A DNA stretch of 64,000 nt from Candidatus Rifleibacteriota bacterium (GCA_012517355.1 JAAYVD010000111.1:121847-185846), one strand, 5' to 3'. Shown: positions 41,768-50,519, counted from the first letter of the stretch. The notes: generated by a model not told the origin, from the sequence alone. Made by a program: numbers and translations.

Positions 41768-42652
41768 ATGAACCGTTCCTGGTGCGCCTTGTTTCCTGCC
41801 ATCCTGCTCGCCGCCGCCGTCCTGGCAGCGGTCGCTCCCGTCACCGCCGAGGAACGGAGTTTCGTCGATGAGGTCATGGAGGTCAGCCGCGTCCGCCAGG
41901 ACATCGAGAACATGCCACGCATGTTCCTGGCCGGTCTGCTGATGGCCCAGCAGCAGGGGCAGCCGATCGAGGGGCTGGGTGCCAGCGAACTCGAGCGGGT
42001 GGTGTTCAAGGGGTTCGAGCGCTCGGGGTTCTTGCCCCTCGTCCGCGCCGAACTGGAAGGCAAACTCGGGGCGGCCAAGCTCGAGCGGCTCCGCAACTGG
42101 TATCAGGAACCGTTCCCCAAGCGGCTCATCGAGCTCGAGAAGGAACTGGCCAACCCCGAGGACTTCGACCGGCTGCAGGCCTTCGCCGGGGAGCTGGCCG
42201 CCAAGCCGCTGGCCCCCTCCCGCGTCGCCCTCCTGGAGAAACTCGATCGCACCGTGGGCCTGACCGCGCAGTCGCTGCAGACCACCTCCCTGATCATGGC
42301 CACCGCGTTCCGGGTGTTCGACCGCCTGGCCCCTCCTGCCCGGCAGCAGGGGGAAGCGGCGCTGAAAAAGATGGAAGAAGGGGCGCTGGCCCAGTTGACC
42401 ACCAACCTGCCCCAGCAAACCCTCGTGCAACTGGCCTTCCTGTACCGCTCGCTCGATGACCAAGAACTGGCCACGTTCGTGGCCGACCAGGAGCAGGAAT
42501 TCCTGCGCGAGTTCCATGACGCCGTGAAGGTCGGCCTCGACAAGGGACTGGCCGCCTTCGCCGCCGGCATGCTGGCCGAAGCCGACGACCTGGTGAAGAG
42601 CAGGTCAGCCCACCCAACGGAGAAAGCCGCCCCACCGACGGCGGGACAGTGA
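41768..42652 (+). CDS. Secreted helical protein of unknown function
   Basis: A 294-residue protein with AAGGAG before the ATG and a signal peptide (LFPAILLAAAVLAAVAPVTAEE). The rest is nearly all helix (SFVDEVMEVSRVRQDIENMPRMF, GFLPLVRAELEGKL, LAQLTTNLPQQTLVQLAFLY). The plan resembles DUF2059-like periplasmic proteins, in which two helical halves follow a signal peptide, but I cannot confirm the family. It carries its own promoter. Periplasmic role unknown. Confidence 0.6.
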   Translation: MNRSWCALFPAILLAAAVLAAVAPVTAEERSFVDEVMEVSRVRQDIENMPRMFLAGLLMAQQQGQPIEGLGASELERVVFKGFERSGFLPLVRAELEGKLGAAKLERLRNWYQEPFPKRLIELEKELANPEDFDRLQAFAGELAAKPLAPSRVALLEKLDRTVGLTAQSLQTTSLIMATAFRVFDRLAPPARQQGEAALKKMEEGALAQLTTNLPQQTLVQLAFLYRSLDDQELATFVADQEQEFLREFHDAVKVGLDKGLAAFAAGMLAEADDLVKSRSAHPTEKAAPPTAGQ

Positions 42653-42839
42653 TCTTCCGGCACGAGGGAAGTCTCCGGTCGATCCGCCGATCCGTCGATG
42701 GTGAACCAGCATGCGGAAGTCTCGCTCGTCCTGTATCCCCTGGCGCCGGCCGGTAGACTCCTGAACGGGGGCTTCCCCCTCCGGCAGCCATTTTCGAAGA
42801 CTGGTCGATGCCCCAGGAAAGGCGAAAGGGGAATCTCCC

Positions 42840-43187
42840 ATGACCGCTTCCCCCGCCCGTCAGCCCTCCCCGCAGGCTCCTCGCGACTACACCGTCGACC
42901 ACGGCTGCGGATGGTGCGTGATCGGGCTGATCACCTATGCCATCGGCCCGGGGCAACCCAACCTGTTGTCGATGATCGGCCAGGGAATCATGGCCTTCGG
43001 CGCCCTGATGATCCTGGTCGGCCTGGTCTGGGCCCGGGGCCGGAACCTTGGGATGCTGTTCCGCTACCTCGCAGCCTTTCTGTTGACCGGCGGCACCTGG
43101 CTGGCGTTCAATTTCCCCTTCGCCATCCTGCTCTTCCCCGTGTATCTGGTCTTCCTGAACAACCTGGGAAAGTTCCTGGAACCCTGA
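42840..43187 (+). CDS. Small polytopic membrane protein
   Basis: A 115-residue protein with about three membrane helices (CGWCVIGLITYAIG, MIGQGIMAFGALMILVGLVW, LAAFLLTGGTWLAFNFPFAILLFPVYLVFL) after a short polar N-terminus. An AAAGGGGAA lies a few bases upstream of the ATG. I do not recognise the family. It ends 54 bases before the stop of a convergent ankyrin gene. Confidence 0.55.
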   Translation: MTASPARQPSPQAPRDYTVDHGCGWCVIGLITYAIGPGQPNLLSMIGQGIMAFGALMILVGLVWARGRNLGMLFRYLAAFLLTGGTWLAFNFPFAILLFPVYLVFLNNLGKFLEP

Positions 43188-43241
43188 TCTCTGCCGTCAC
43201 CAGGGCCCCCGGATGTCGGTCGTGCCCAGCGATGTCTGACG

Positions 43242-44624
43242 CTATCGACGGTCCAGGGAACCGAGGATCCTTTGGTAGACCGCGACCTCCGTCTCGTCGG
43301 CCGCGTAGGTGCGGTTGGTCGCATACAGGTGCTCGAGGGCGGCGGCCACGGTGGGAAACACCGTCACGTCGGGGGGCGGGGCGCCGTTCTCGAACCACTC
43401 GTCCTGGAAGACCCCTTCGTTCCAGCGGAACACCGAGTAGCCCTCCTTGTTCCCGCGGCTGATCTGGCCGCCGGCCTGCAGGCGGGTGATGATCTGCGCC
43501 TTGATCCCGTCCACTCCGGTGCGCGCGGCCAGCGCCGCGTGATCGGCGGCCGCGCGCGGGTCGAGATGGCGGGCGACCGCCACGAACCCCTTCTCGAGCG
43601 CGATCTCGTAGGCGGTCTTGCCCTTCGCATCGCGGATGTCGCGGCGGGCGCCCCGCTCCAACAGCACCCGGACCACCCGCTCCTTCTCGCAGCGGGTGGC
43701 CAGCAGCAACGGGGTGTCACCATCCGGCGTGAGAAGGTCGGGGTTGGCGCCGTGCTCGAGCAGGGCGGCGGCGATCGTCTCGTCGCCCGCCAGCGTGAAC
43801 CGGGAGTTGAGGTGCAGCGGCGTGTCGCCCAGGCCGTTGGGCCGGTTCACCTCGGCCCCGGCCTCGAGCAGCAGGCGCACCGCGTCACCGTCGGCGCCGG
43901 TGCGGGCGATCAGGTGCAGCGCCGAATCCCCCTCGGCATTCACCCCAGTCGCCTCAGCGCCGGCCCCGAGTAGCAGGGCGACGCCCTCCCGAGTGGGGTT
44001 TCCCCGGCAATACCGCATCAATACCGTGTTCCCGGCCGAGTCGCGGTCGGTGGCCCGGGCGCCGTGGGCGAGCATCAGCCGCAGGTCCTCGACCCCGGCG
44101 TAGCCCGCCTTTTCCAGCCAGACCGTCGAGGTGTTCCCGTCGGTGAACCGGATGACCTCGTTGAGGTCGGCTCCGCGCGCGAGGAAGAAGGCCATGACCT
44201 CGCGGTCGTAGACGCGGGTGGCATGGAAGAAGGCCGGAATCCCCGTCTCGTCGTGGGCACGAACGTCGGCCCCCCGGCTCGTCAACTCGGTGAGCAGGGC
44301 CAGATCGGGCTTTTGCGACACCCGGAAGCAGGCGTCGAGGAACCGCCCGGTGATCTCGGCGGCCGTCAGGCCGGCATACTCGCGGGGCCCCACCAGCCAG
44401 CGGATGGCCCGCACCAGGCCCTCCCGAGCCTTTTCCCGGCGCCGGCGGGCGACGTCGGTCATCGGCTCCGCATCGGCCGCGATCTGCGAGAACACCCCCC
44501 GCAGGTCGGTGATCTCCAGGGCGAGGCCGTTGGCCTGCAGAAGCCGGTTGCAGGCCCAGTATCTGACCAGATAATCCTCCGCCAGGATCGCCTCGAAATC
44601 CTCCGGGCTCCCTTGGATGTCCAT
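43242..44624 (-). CDS. Ankyrin-repeat protein
   Basis: A 460-residue protein with at least six ankyrin repeats (~150-390), such as AGNTVLMRYCRGNPTREGVALLLGAGAEATG, GDSALHLIARTGADGDAVRLLLEAGAEVNR, GDTPLHLNSRFTLAGDETIAAALLEHGANPDL and GDTPLLLATRCEKERVVRVLLERGARRDI. A soluble helical N-terminal domain precedes them and a C-terminal domain follows (YSVFRWNEGVFQDEWFENGAPPPDVTVF). The ATG at 44624 has GGTGGAGGGACGC upstream. A GTG at 44741 would add a hydrophobic stretch (ALALVLLLVDGWWW) and make it membrane-anchored, starting 17 bases after the kinase stop. Protein-binding scaffold; partner unknown. Confidence 0.82.
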   Translation of the reverse strand: MDIQGSPEDFEAILAEDYLVRYWACNRLLQANGLALEITDLRGVFSQIAADAEPMTDVARRRREKAREGLVRAIRWLVGPREYAGLTAAEITGRFLDACFRVSQKPDLALLTELTSRGADVRAHDETGIPAFFHATRVYDREVMAFFLARGADLNEVIRFTDGNTSTVWLEKAGYAGVEDLRLMLAHGARATDRDSAGNTVLMRYCRGNPTREGVALLLGAGAEATGVNAEGDSALHLIARTGADGDAVRLLLEAGAEVNRPNGLGDTPLHLNSRFTLAGDETIAAALLEHGANPDLLTPDGDTPLLLATRCEKERVVRVLLERGARRDIRDAKGKTAYEIALEKGFVAVARHLDPRAAADHAALAARTGVDGIKAQIITRLQAGGQISRGNKEGYSVFRWNEGVFQDEWFENGAPPPDVTVFPTVAAALEHLYATNRTYAADETEVAVYQRILGSLDRR

Positions 44625-44757
44625 GCGTCCCTCCACCTGTCTCAGGTTTCCGTGCTTCCATTCCCCCGCTCCCGGCCCCGGCCAGGCCGGCCACCACCAA
44701 CCGTCGACAAGCAGCAGAACCAGGGCCAGCGCCCCTACCACGTCCTGCCGACGGTCA

Positions 44758-45726
44758 TCAGGCCGGCGCCACGGCGCGGAACCGCACGGTGAAGGTCGAA
44801 CCCTTCCCGTAGCGCCTGCTCTCGGCCATGCCCGCCAGCACGGCAGCGACGTTGCAGGCGAGGGAGGCCAGGTCGAGCGGCACCGGCTTGATGACGCGGC
44901 GGCCCGACTCGGTGCGGGCGATGTCGAGCAGGTCGTTGATCAGACGGGTCAGCCGTTCCGACTCGTCGAAGATGATGCGCAGGTAGTCCTTCTGCTCGCC
45001 GGCCGACTCGACCTCGCCGTCAAGCAGCATCTCGGTGCAGACCTGGATCGAGGTCAGCGGGGTGCGCAGCTCGTGGGAGACCTGCGAGACGAAGTCGGTC
45101 TTCATCCGGTCGATCTCCTTCTCGATGGTGATGTCGCGGCAGACGGCGAGAGCCTCGCCGGCGATCCGGCTCTCCCCGATCGGCTGGAAGTGGTCGGTGA
45201 TCAGCTGGTCGGCCTGCCGGAACATGGCGACGGTGAGGAACCCCAGCGGCAGGGCGGAGGTGAGCAGGCAGACCAGCAGGATGCGCCCCCGCATGCCCAC
45301 GTGGCGGAACAGCCGCACGAGCAGGTAGGACCACAGCAGCACCAGGACCAAGGCGGGCAGGGCCTGCCCGAAGGTGGTGAGCGAGGAGCACCATCTTCCT
45401 TCCTGGGCGACCAGCGAGACCGCCACCCAGCCCCCCGTCACCGGCAGGACCCACGGGGGGTCCCACCGTCCGATCACCAGCAGCAGGAACCCGAAGTCGA
45501 GCAGGAGCCGGATCACCCCCCAGACCCCCACCTCGCCGCCGAGGCCGATGATGTCGTTGGGGGAGACCATCACCCCGACCCCGCCGATCAGGACCTCGCC
45601 GAGCCGCCAGGCGAGGAAGACGAAGGCCAGCCCCCGGTAGAAGGGACCCAGCCAGGAACTCATCTCCCCGCCCCCATCGGTCGCGGGACCGGCGGGCAGG
45701 GAAGGAACGGGCACCGGATCGGTCAT
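44758..45726 (-). CDS. Membrane histidine-kinase-like protein lacking the ATPase domain
   Basis: A 322-residue protein. About five membrane helices occupy residues ~25-165. A truncated PAS remnant follows (ESRIAGEALAVCRDITIEKEIDRM), then a good HisKA dimerisation domain with SHELRTPLTSIQ (His ~217) and FDESERLTRLINDLLDIARTESGR. After ~residue 285 only ~37 residues remain. They jump from LASLACNVAAVLAGMAESRR straight to GKGSTFTVRFRAVAPA, which matches the very last strand of a HATPase_c domain. The N, G1, F and G2 boxes are absent, so it cannot bind ATP. No response regulator adjoins. It is either a decayed kinase with in-frame deletions or a dedicated phosphotransfer or dimerisation partner. 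Confidence 0.8.
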   Translation of the reverse strand: MTDPVPVPSLPAGPATDGGGEMSSWLGPFYRGLAFVFLAWRLGEVLIGGVGVMVSPNDIIGLGGEVGVWGVIRLLLDFGFLLLVIGRWDPPWVLPVTGGWVAVSLVAQEGRWCSSLTTFGQALPALVLVLLWSYLLVRLFRHVGMRGRILLVCLLTSALPLGFLTVAMFRQADQLITDHFQPIGESRIAGEALAVCRDITIEKEIDRMKTDFVSQVSHELRTPLTSIQVCTEMLLDGEVESAGEQKDYLRIIFDESERLTRLINDLLDIARTESGRRVIKPVPLDLASLACNVAAVLAGMAESRRYGKGSTFTVRFRAVAPA

Positions 45727-45843
45727 ACGGGAAACATACGCCAAACCTCACCCCTACGACAATCCCGCCGTCGTCCCCCAGGCTCCGCGATAAGACAGAC
45801 GGGAGTGCCTCGGAACGGCTTCCAGCCATCCTGCGTCCACCAC

Positions 45844-45866
45844 AGGGGCGGACCCCCGTGTCGGCT
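45844..45866. repeat. Short GC-rich palindromic repeat
   Basis: AGGGGCGGACCCCCGTGT resembles the palindrome at 16683-16710. It lies in the 265 bp gap between the kinase-like gene and the toxin gene, which shows no other feature. Confidence 0.35.
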
Positions 45867-45991
45867 CCGGACCCGATGTTCTGACGGTCTTACCCAGAAC
45901 CATCACGATTCCCGGGTCTGGCCTCGGAAACCTTCGTGCTTCCTTCCCTTTCTTGTCTCAGCCGACCGGTGGCCGCGGTTTGGCTCTGGCC

Positions 45992-46396
45992 CTATTTCTT
46001 CCGGAATTCCTTCAGGGGAATGGTGGCTCGGGGGAAGTGCTTCAACAGGTCGCCGTCGTTGGTGACCAGCCTGGTCCCCATTTCCTGGGCGACGGCCACG
46101 AATTCCAGGTCGTAGCCGGTGCAGGGGAATTTCGCCATGAGTTCGACGATCCTGGCCGGGGGGACGAGCACTTCCCTGTTCAGGAAGAATTGTTCCGCCT
46201 CTTCGGCGATTCTGACGGCATCCAGGGGAGCGACGAGTTTCTTCCGGATGAACCCGGCCAACACGTTGCGGAATTCGTACTTCCACAGGGGAGAAGTGAC
46301 CCAATCCGAATCCCTCCGGATGAGGTTCTCGGTGAGCTCCGATTTTTCACCGGGAAGGTAATGGTACACGATGACCTGGGTGTCGACCGCGATCAC
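45992..46396 (-). CDS. PIN-domain toxin (VapC-like ribonuclease)
   Basis: A 134-residue PIN domain. The acidic metal-site residues are in place: Asp5 (MIAVDTQ), Glu41 (LWKYEFRNVL), Asp96 (GYDLEFVAVA) and Asp114/Asp116 (TNDGDLL). VapC-type toxins cut tRNA or rRNA when freed from their antitoxin. The ATG overlaps the antitoxin stop by ATGA, the standard antitoxin-first order of type II modules. The pair is less GC-extreme than neighbouring genes, which suggests horizontal acquisition. Confidence 0.88.
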   Translation of the reverse strand: MIAVDTQVIVYHYLPGEKSELTENLIRRDSDWVTSPLWKYEFRNVLAGFIRKKLVAPLDAVRIAEEAEQFFLNREVLVPPARIVELMAKFPCTGYDLEFVAVAQEMGTRLVTNDGDLLKHFPRATIPLKEFRKK

Positions 46397-46632
46397 TTCC
46401 GACCCTCGTTGATCATCTTTTCCAAAACGTCATCCGTCAGGAAGCCTTTGACCAGATTCCTGAGGTGGCGGGCCTTCTCGATCTGCACCTCGGGGTCGAC
46501 GATCCGGGGGAAGAGAAGATGATCAAGGCAGGCGATGATCTCGTTGTTGATGCTGCGAAAATGCCTTTTTGCCCGGTCTTTGATCGCCTGGTGGATGTTG
46601 GCCGGAATGTTCTTCAAGAGGATGGATGGCAT
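46393..46632 (-). CDS. Ribbon-helix-helix antitoxin (FitA/VapB-like)
   Basis: A 79-residue protein with an Arc/FitA-like ribbon-helix-helix N-terminus (SILLKNIPANIHQAIKDRAKRHFRSINNEIIACLDHLL) that should bind operator DNA as a dimer. A C-terminal helix (VQIEKARHLRNLVKGFLTDDVLEKMI) would wrap the toxin. GAAAGGAGCGG precedes the ATG. Just upstream lies a promoter overlapped by repeated GATAC half-sites, so autorepression by the antitoxin-toxin complex is very likely. Confidence 0.87.
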   Translation of the reverse strand: MPSILLKNIPANIHQAIKDRAKRHFRSINNEIIACLDHLLFPRIVDPEVQIEKARHLRNLVKGFLTDDVLEKMINEGRK

Positions 46633-46650
46633 CAGCCGCTCCTTTCGTCA

Positions 46651-46688
46651 GATACTAAAAAAGTATCTTTTTGGTATCGGACTGTCAA
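46651..46688 (-). promoter_or_regulatory. Toxin-antitoxin promoter with GATAC operator half-sites
   Basis: On the minus strand TTGACA (46688-46683) and TACTTT (46665-46660) are 17 bp apart. The spacer and -10 are covered by three GATAC/GTATC half-sites, at 46651-46655, 46663-46667 and 46674-46678, spaced 11-12 bp. The spacing places them on one helix face, as expected for a ribbon-helix-helix repressor. Confidence 0.75.
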
Positions 46689-46836
46689 TGGGCACCAGAC
46701 CGCCGATAGCCGCGGCCTCCGGGACCGTCATCCCGGAACTTCCCGAATGCCCGGGGAGGGGCCGGAAAATTCTTCGCGGGGGGTAAATAATCCGGGCGGG
46801 CGCGTGTATCTTACGGGTGAAGGAACGCACCCGAAG

Positions 46837-47364
46837 ATGAACCCACCGGAAATCATGGACCTGTATCGGCGGAACCCGCGTGAGGGGTTCCGGCGGCTCT
46901 ACGAGGAGTTCGCGCCGCGGCTGCAGGCCTACCTGGTGCGAGCCTTCGGGCTTGACGGGCAGGCGGCCGAGGACCACATCCAGGATGCCTTCCTGCCCTG
47001 GGTCGAGACCCCGGCGGCGATGGCCGCCGTCGCCAACCCCTCGGCCTACCTGTTCGCCTCGGTGCGGAACGGGGTCCTGCGCCAGCGCCGCCGGCCGGCC
47101 ACCGTCCCGTGCGACGAGGATCGCCTGGCCGCCACCCCCGGCGCGGCGACGGGGGCCGGCCCCGACCCCGACCTGGCCATCGATATCCAGGCGGCCCTCG
47201 CCACGCTGCCCGACGAGCAGCGCGAGGCGGTGGTCATGCGTATCTGGGGCGGCCTGTCGCTGGCCGAGGCGGCCGACCAGCAGGGGGTTCCGCTGCAGAC
47301 CCTGGCCTCCCGGTACCGGTACGGCCTGGCCCGCCTGAAGGAGATCATCCCATGGCAGACATGA
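46837..47364 (+). CDS. ECF-type RNA polymerase sigma factor
   Basis: A 175-residue sigma-70 family factor. Region 2 includes FRRLYEEFAPRLQAYLVRAFGLDGQAAEDHIQDAFL and ANPSAYLFASVRNGVLRQRRR. Region 4 is IQAALATLPDEQREAVVMRIWGGLSLAEAADQQGVPLQTLASRYRYGLARLKEII, a helix-turn-helix for -35 recognition. The linker is Ala/Gly/Pro-rich. The start at 46837 (AAGGA some distance upstream) or the ATG at 46855 are both possible. The next gene begins inside its last codons, so the two are coupled. That gene is a membrane protein in the anti-sigma position. Confidence 0.9.
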   Translation: MNPPEIMDLYRRNPREGFRRLYEEFAPRLQAYLVRAFGLDGQAAEDHIQDAFLPWVETPAAMAAVANPSAYLFASVRNGVLRQRRRPATVPCDEDRLAATPGAATGAGPDPDLAIDIQAALATLPDEQREAVVMRIWGGLSLAEAADQQGVPLQTLASRYRYGLARLKEIIPWQT

Positions 47365-47891
47365 ACGAGAAGGACCCCTTCGAGGGCTTCCTGCGGGACC
47401 GGTTCCCCGTGAAACCTCCCGCCGAATCACTGCTCGCACGCCTGGAAAGCCGCGCGGCCTGGAACGCCACGCCCGACGGCGGGCCCGGTTCCCCCAGCGC
47501 CGACCGCCCCGGCCCGGCGGCCGGCCCGCAGCCGGTCCGGCCGTGGGCCCATCCCATCATGGCGGCCGCCGCGTTCGCCGTCGCGCTAGGCCTGGTGCTG
47601 ACCCTCGCGCTGTGGCTGTCGCATTCCCCGGCCGCCACTCCGGCCGCCACCCCTGGTACCCCCGCCCCGGCCACGCCGATTCCCGCAGCCGCTCCGGGCC
47701 AACCTGCCCCACCCCTGCCCGGCCCCACCACGCCCCCGCCGCCCCCCGACCACATCGCGGCCGCCCGCCCGGAACCGGAAGACCAGGCCTGGTCCTGCTT
47801 CTCCACCCTCCTGGCAAGGCGCGAGCCGGCCTTCGCCTTCGATCTCGGCAACGGGCCGGCCTGGTCCCGTTCCGTAGCCGACCTGCTCTGA
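47352..47891 (+). CDS. Single-pass membrane protein, putative anti-sigma factor
   Basis: A 179-residue protein whose ATG at 47352 has AAGGAG 8 bases upstream and overlaps the sigma gene by 13 bases; the ATG at 47361 (ATGA overlap) is an alternative. A short acidic cytoplasmic part (~1-65) is followed by one helix (PIMAAAAFAVALGLVLTLALWL) and a Pro/Ala/Thr-rich outer segment (~90-135). Position and topology suit an anti-sigma factor. The cytoplasmic part lacks the H-x3-C-x2-C zinc motif of the common class and is unrecognisable, so the role is inferred from context. Confidence 0.6.
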   Translation: MADMNEKDPFEGFLRDRFPVKPPAESLLARLESRAAWNATPDGGPGSPSADRPGPAAGPQPVRPWAHPIMAAAAFAVALGLVLTLALWLSHSPAATPAATPGTPAPATPIPAAAPGQPAPPLPGPTTPPPPPDHIAAARPEPEDQAWSCFSTLLARREPAFAFDLGNGPAWSRSVADLL

Positions 47892-47953
47892 CCACGGCCC
47901 CCCCGAACTTCCCATTCCGCATTCATCATTTCATCATGCAAGGAGGCTTCATC

Positions 47954-49249
47954 ATGAGGAAACCCACGCTCGTCGCCCTCGTCGTCGTCCTGTTTTTCGG
48001 TGCCACTTCCCTCCTGTCGGCCCGCCCCGGGGACGACCCGAATGCCGCCGTCCGCTACCTGCTGGCCATCGGGCACCTGCCCGCGGTCTCCGACAAGGTC
48101 CTGGACGACCTCGGCCAGCTCGAGACGTTCGCCGATCTGGCCAAGGTCAGCCAGGAAGGCGCGGCCTTCCTGCGGAACGAGAAGTTCGCGACCGCCATGC
48201 GCCTGCTGCAGCTGGGCGCCGCCTGCCCGCAGTGCAATTTCACACCCGACGACACCTGGTCGCTCGAGGATCCCGTCCCCCCATACCGACGGATCCGCCA
48301 GCTCGCGCGCCTGGCCCGCATCTACGCCTGGGACCGCGAGAAGGCCGGGAAACCCGACGAGGCCTTCGCCCTGCTGACCTCGGTCTTCATGTTGGGCCAG
48401 CACCTCGAAGACCAGGGCCTGCTGATCAGCGTCATGATCGGGGTGGCCTGCCGCAAGATCGCCGTCAACGCCCTCATCGAGTTCCGGACGCGGCACCCCG
48501 AGCCCCAGTGGCGGCAAAAACTGGTCACCTTCTTCCAGCGGGTGCCCAAGCCGGCCGTGAACATCCGGGCCTCGCTCGAATACGAGCGGAAGGGCATGGC
48601 GAACATCCTGAAGCAGGCCAAGACCGACCACCGGCTGTTCGGCCTGATGGAAATCCCCGTGCCCGAAAACGCCAAGGGCGCCAAGGCCCCGCCGGCCCCC
48701 GCCCCCGCCCCCGCCCCTGACAAGGAATGCCGGGCCGGCCAGCGCGTGCTGCTCGGCGCCCTCGAGATGCTGGCCATGGACTACACGATGCCGCTGCCGG
48801 CCACCATTTCCGCCGACCTGCCCGCCGCCCTCCTGCAGCTGGGCTATCTGCGGAAGCCCGTCACCTGCCCCTCCGGGGGCGAGCTCAAGATCTCGTTGAA
48901 CGACAAGGGGGAACCCGCCGTCGAGTGCCTGCTGCACGGCACCATCGACACCCCGTCGGCCTCGGCCGCGCAGGATGCGGAAAAGGCCAGGGAAGCGGCT
49001 GTCGCCTGGTTCGGCAAGCTGGCCGACACCCCCGAATACGACCGCCTGGTGGCCGAATGCCTGAAGTTCTACGACGACCTTTTGGCCATCGACCTGGCCA
49101 GCCCCACCGGCCCAGCCACCCACGACGCCCTCTGGAAGAAGATCGAGGCCGCGGACAACCCCTTCGCCTCGGCCGTCATCCCCAACCACCGCAAGGCCTG
49201 GGAGGAAGGCATCAAGCTGGAAGAACTGATCCGGCAGGTCCAGCAGTGA
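47954..49249 (+). CDS. Secreted protein with Cys/His-Gly module
   Basis: A 431-residue protein with AAGGAGG before the ATG and a signal peptide (LVALVVVLFFGATSLLSARPG). The first ~240 residues are helical. Residues ~258-335 form a distinct module: KECRAGQRVLLGALEMLAMD, then LLQLGYLRKPVTCPSGGELK, then VECLLHGTID. The same pattern, C-x2-(N/Q)-RV-x-LGA-x-EM-x2-MD ... YL ... C ... C-x2-HGT, occurs in the 132-residue protein at 52258. I do not know the family; the module resembles pilin-like or pseudopilin-derived domains with paired cysteines. It may be in the sigma-factor unit (62-base gap). Confidence 0.6.
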   Translation: MRKPTLVALVVVLFFGATSLLSARPGDDPNAAVRYLLAIGHLPAVSDKVLDDLGQLETFADLAKVSQEGAAFLRNEKFATAMRLLQLGAACPQCNFTPDDTWSLEDPVPPYRRIRQLARLARIYAWDREKAGKPDEAFALLTSVFMLGQHLEDQGLLISVMIGVACRKIAVNALIEFRTRHPEPQWRQKLVTFFQRVPKPAVNIRASLEYERKGMANILKQAKTDHRLFGLMEIPVPENAKGAKAPPAPAPAPAPDKECRAGQRVLLGALEMLAMDYTMPLPATISADLPAALLQLGYLRKPVTCPSGGELKISLNDKGEPAVECLLHGTIDTPSASAAQDAEKAREAAVAWFGKLADTPEYDRLVAECLKFYDDLLAIDLASPTGPATHDALWKKIEAADNPFASAVIPNHRKAWEEGIKLEELIRQVQQ

Positions 49250-49472
49250 GCATCAGCCACCCGCTCCGCCGGGCCGCGTCAGTCGCCCCCGGCAGAGCGG
49301 GCGGGCGCCGGTGCGGGCCTGACTCCGGCCGGAAGAACCACCACCCCCTTCCCACAGTCCACCAGAAATTGCTTGCCCGCGGGAATCCTCCCGAACCCGA
49401 TGACGCTTTTCATGGAAGCTTCATGAAGCGTATCCTCCTTGCAGGAAGAACCTGAAAAGACAGGACACGCTC

Positions 49473-50378
49473 ATGACGGAGCCAAGAAAGGGTCCAGACC
49501 TCGGGGAGTCGACGACACCCCGACCCCGCGCCACCTTGGCCGTGGTCTTCCACCTCCTGGTCGTCGGGTGCCTCGCCAGCCTGGGGGTCTTCCTCATCGA
49601 CGCCTTCGCCTTTCCCCTGGTCGATGCAGGCTCGCCACGGCACCCGGCGTTCCAGCCGCCCCCCGACCTCTCCCGGCCAGACACGATGGGGGTCGTCCTC
49701 GAACGGACCCTCGACCTGTTCCGGTCGATCGGCACCGGCCCCGATTTCCAGGGGAACCCGCTCCCCCTCCGGCGCGACCTCTACGGGCTGCCCCTGCTGC
49801 CCATCCCTCCGGCATCCTTCCCGATGCCGGAGATCCTGCCCGGGGGTGGCGACCCGGCCTTCCGCCCCGATTCCCCGTTCCTGTCCGACAACCGGACGTT
49901 CCTGGACCGGGGCGGGGCCGGCCGGTTCTTCTCGTTCGGCCTGGTCTTCCGCTGGGCCGTCCGGGACCGGGAACTGGCCGTGCGCGACCGGCTTCGCGAA
50001 AGCCTGCGCGCCCGTCGCGACCGGCTCTGGTGGATCTGGATGGCCGCCCTGGTCATGTTCACGGCGGGGGGATACCTGGCGGTCAGGCGGTTTCTCGTGC
50101 CGGGCTGGTTCGACGCGGTGGTCGTCGCCATCATCACGGCCATCTTCGTCGCCCTCGTCATGCCCACCTGGCGGAGCACATCGGGATGGCGGCCGATCGA
50201 TCCCACGGTCCTTGCCGCAGGGGAACGGGCGGACCTCGTCTCTGCCTACGGGCGGTTCGTCGAGGCCCTGGCCGCGGGGGGTGTCCTGGCCTCCGGAGCG
50301 GCGCAGGAACTGAAGGAAGGGGTCCGACCGCCCGGCGAAGGCGTTCCCCAGGAGTTCCTTCGCCCACACCGGCTGTAA
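49473..50378 (+). CDS. Membrane protein of unknown function
   Basis: A 301-residue protein. An N-terminal helix (LAVVFHLLVVGCLASLGVFLIDAF) is followed by a Pro-rich outer domain of ~120 residues (PLRRDLYGLPLLPIPPASFPMPEILPGGG) and a basic stretch (RERLRARRDRLW-like). Two further helices follow (WIWMAALVMFTAGGYLAV, VVVAIITAIFVALVMPTW) and a short cytoplasmic tail. It has no recognised family or catalytic motif. The gap before it (49250-49472) contains nothing I can name. Confidence 0.5.
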   Translation: MTEPRKGPDLGESTTPRPRATLAVVFHLLVVGCLASLGVFLIDAFAFPLVDAGSPRHPAFQPPPDLSRPDTMGVVLERTLDLFRSIGTGPDFQGNPLPLRRDLYGLPLLPIPPASFPMPEILPGGGDPAFRPDSPFLSDNRTFLDRGGAGRFFSFGLVFRWAVRDRELAVRDRLRESLRARRDRLWWIWMAALVMFTAGGYLAVRRFLVPGWFDAVVVAIITAIFVALVMPTWRSTSGWRPIDPTVLAAGERADLVSAYGRFVEALAAGGVLASGAAQELKEGVRPPGEGVPQEFLRPHRL

Positions 50379-50519
50379 GCCTCGATGACACCCCTCCGGA
50401 ATGGTGCCTGCGGTCGATCCCGTCATGGTCGGCAGCCCGGGAACCCAGTGGGCGGAAGGGCCGGGAAAGGTATATCTTGGCAACCAGGGGACACCCCAAA
50501 TCGATCCAGGAGGAGTCAG

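Noticed and set aside
46465..46836. N-terminal extension of the sigma factor through the toxin-antitoxin promoter
   Set aside because: It would run over the antitoxin gene and its operator. The family start is met by the ATG at 46837.
49405..49432. Near-palindrome around GAAGCTTC before the membrane protein gene
   Set aside because: The flanks do not pair beyond 8 bases; chance is likely.
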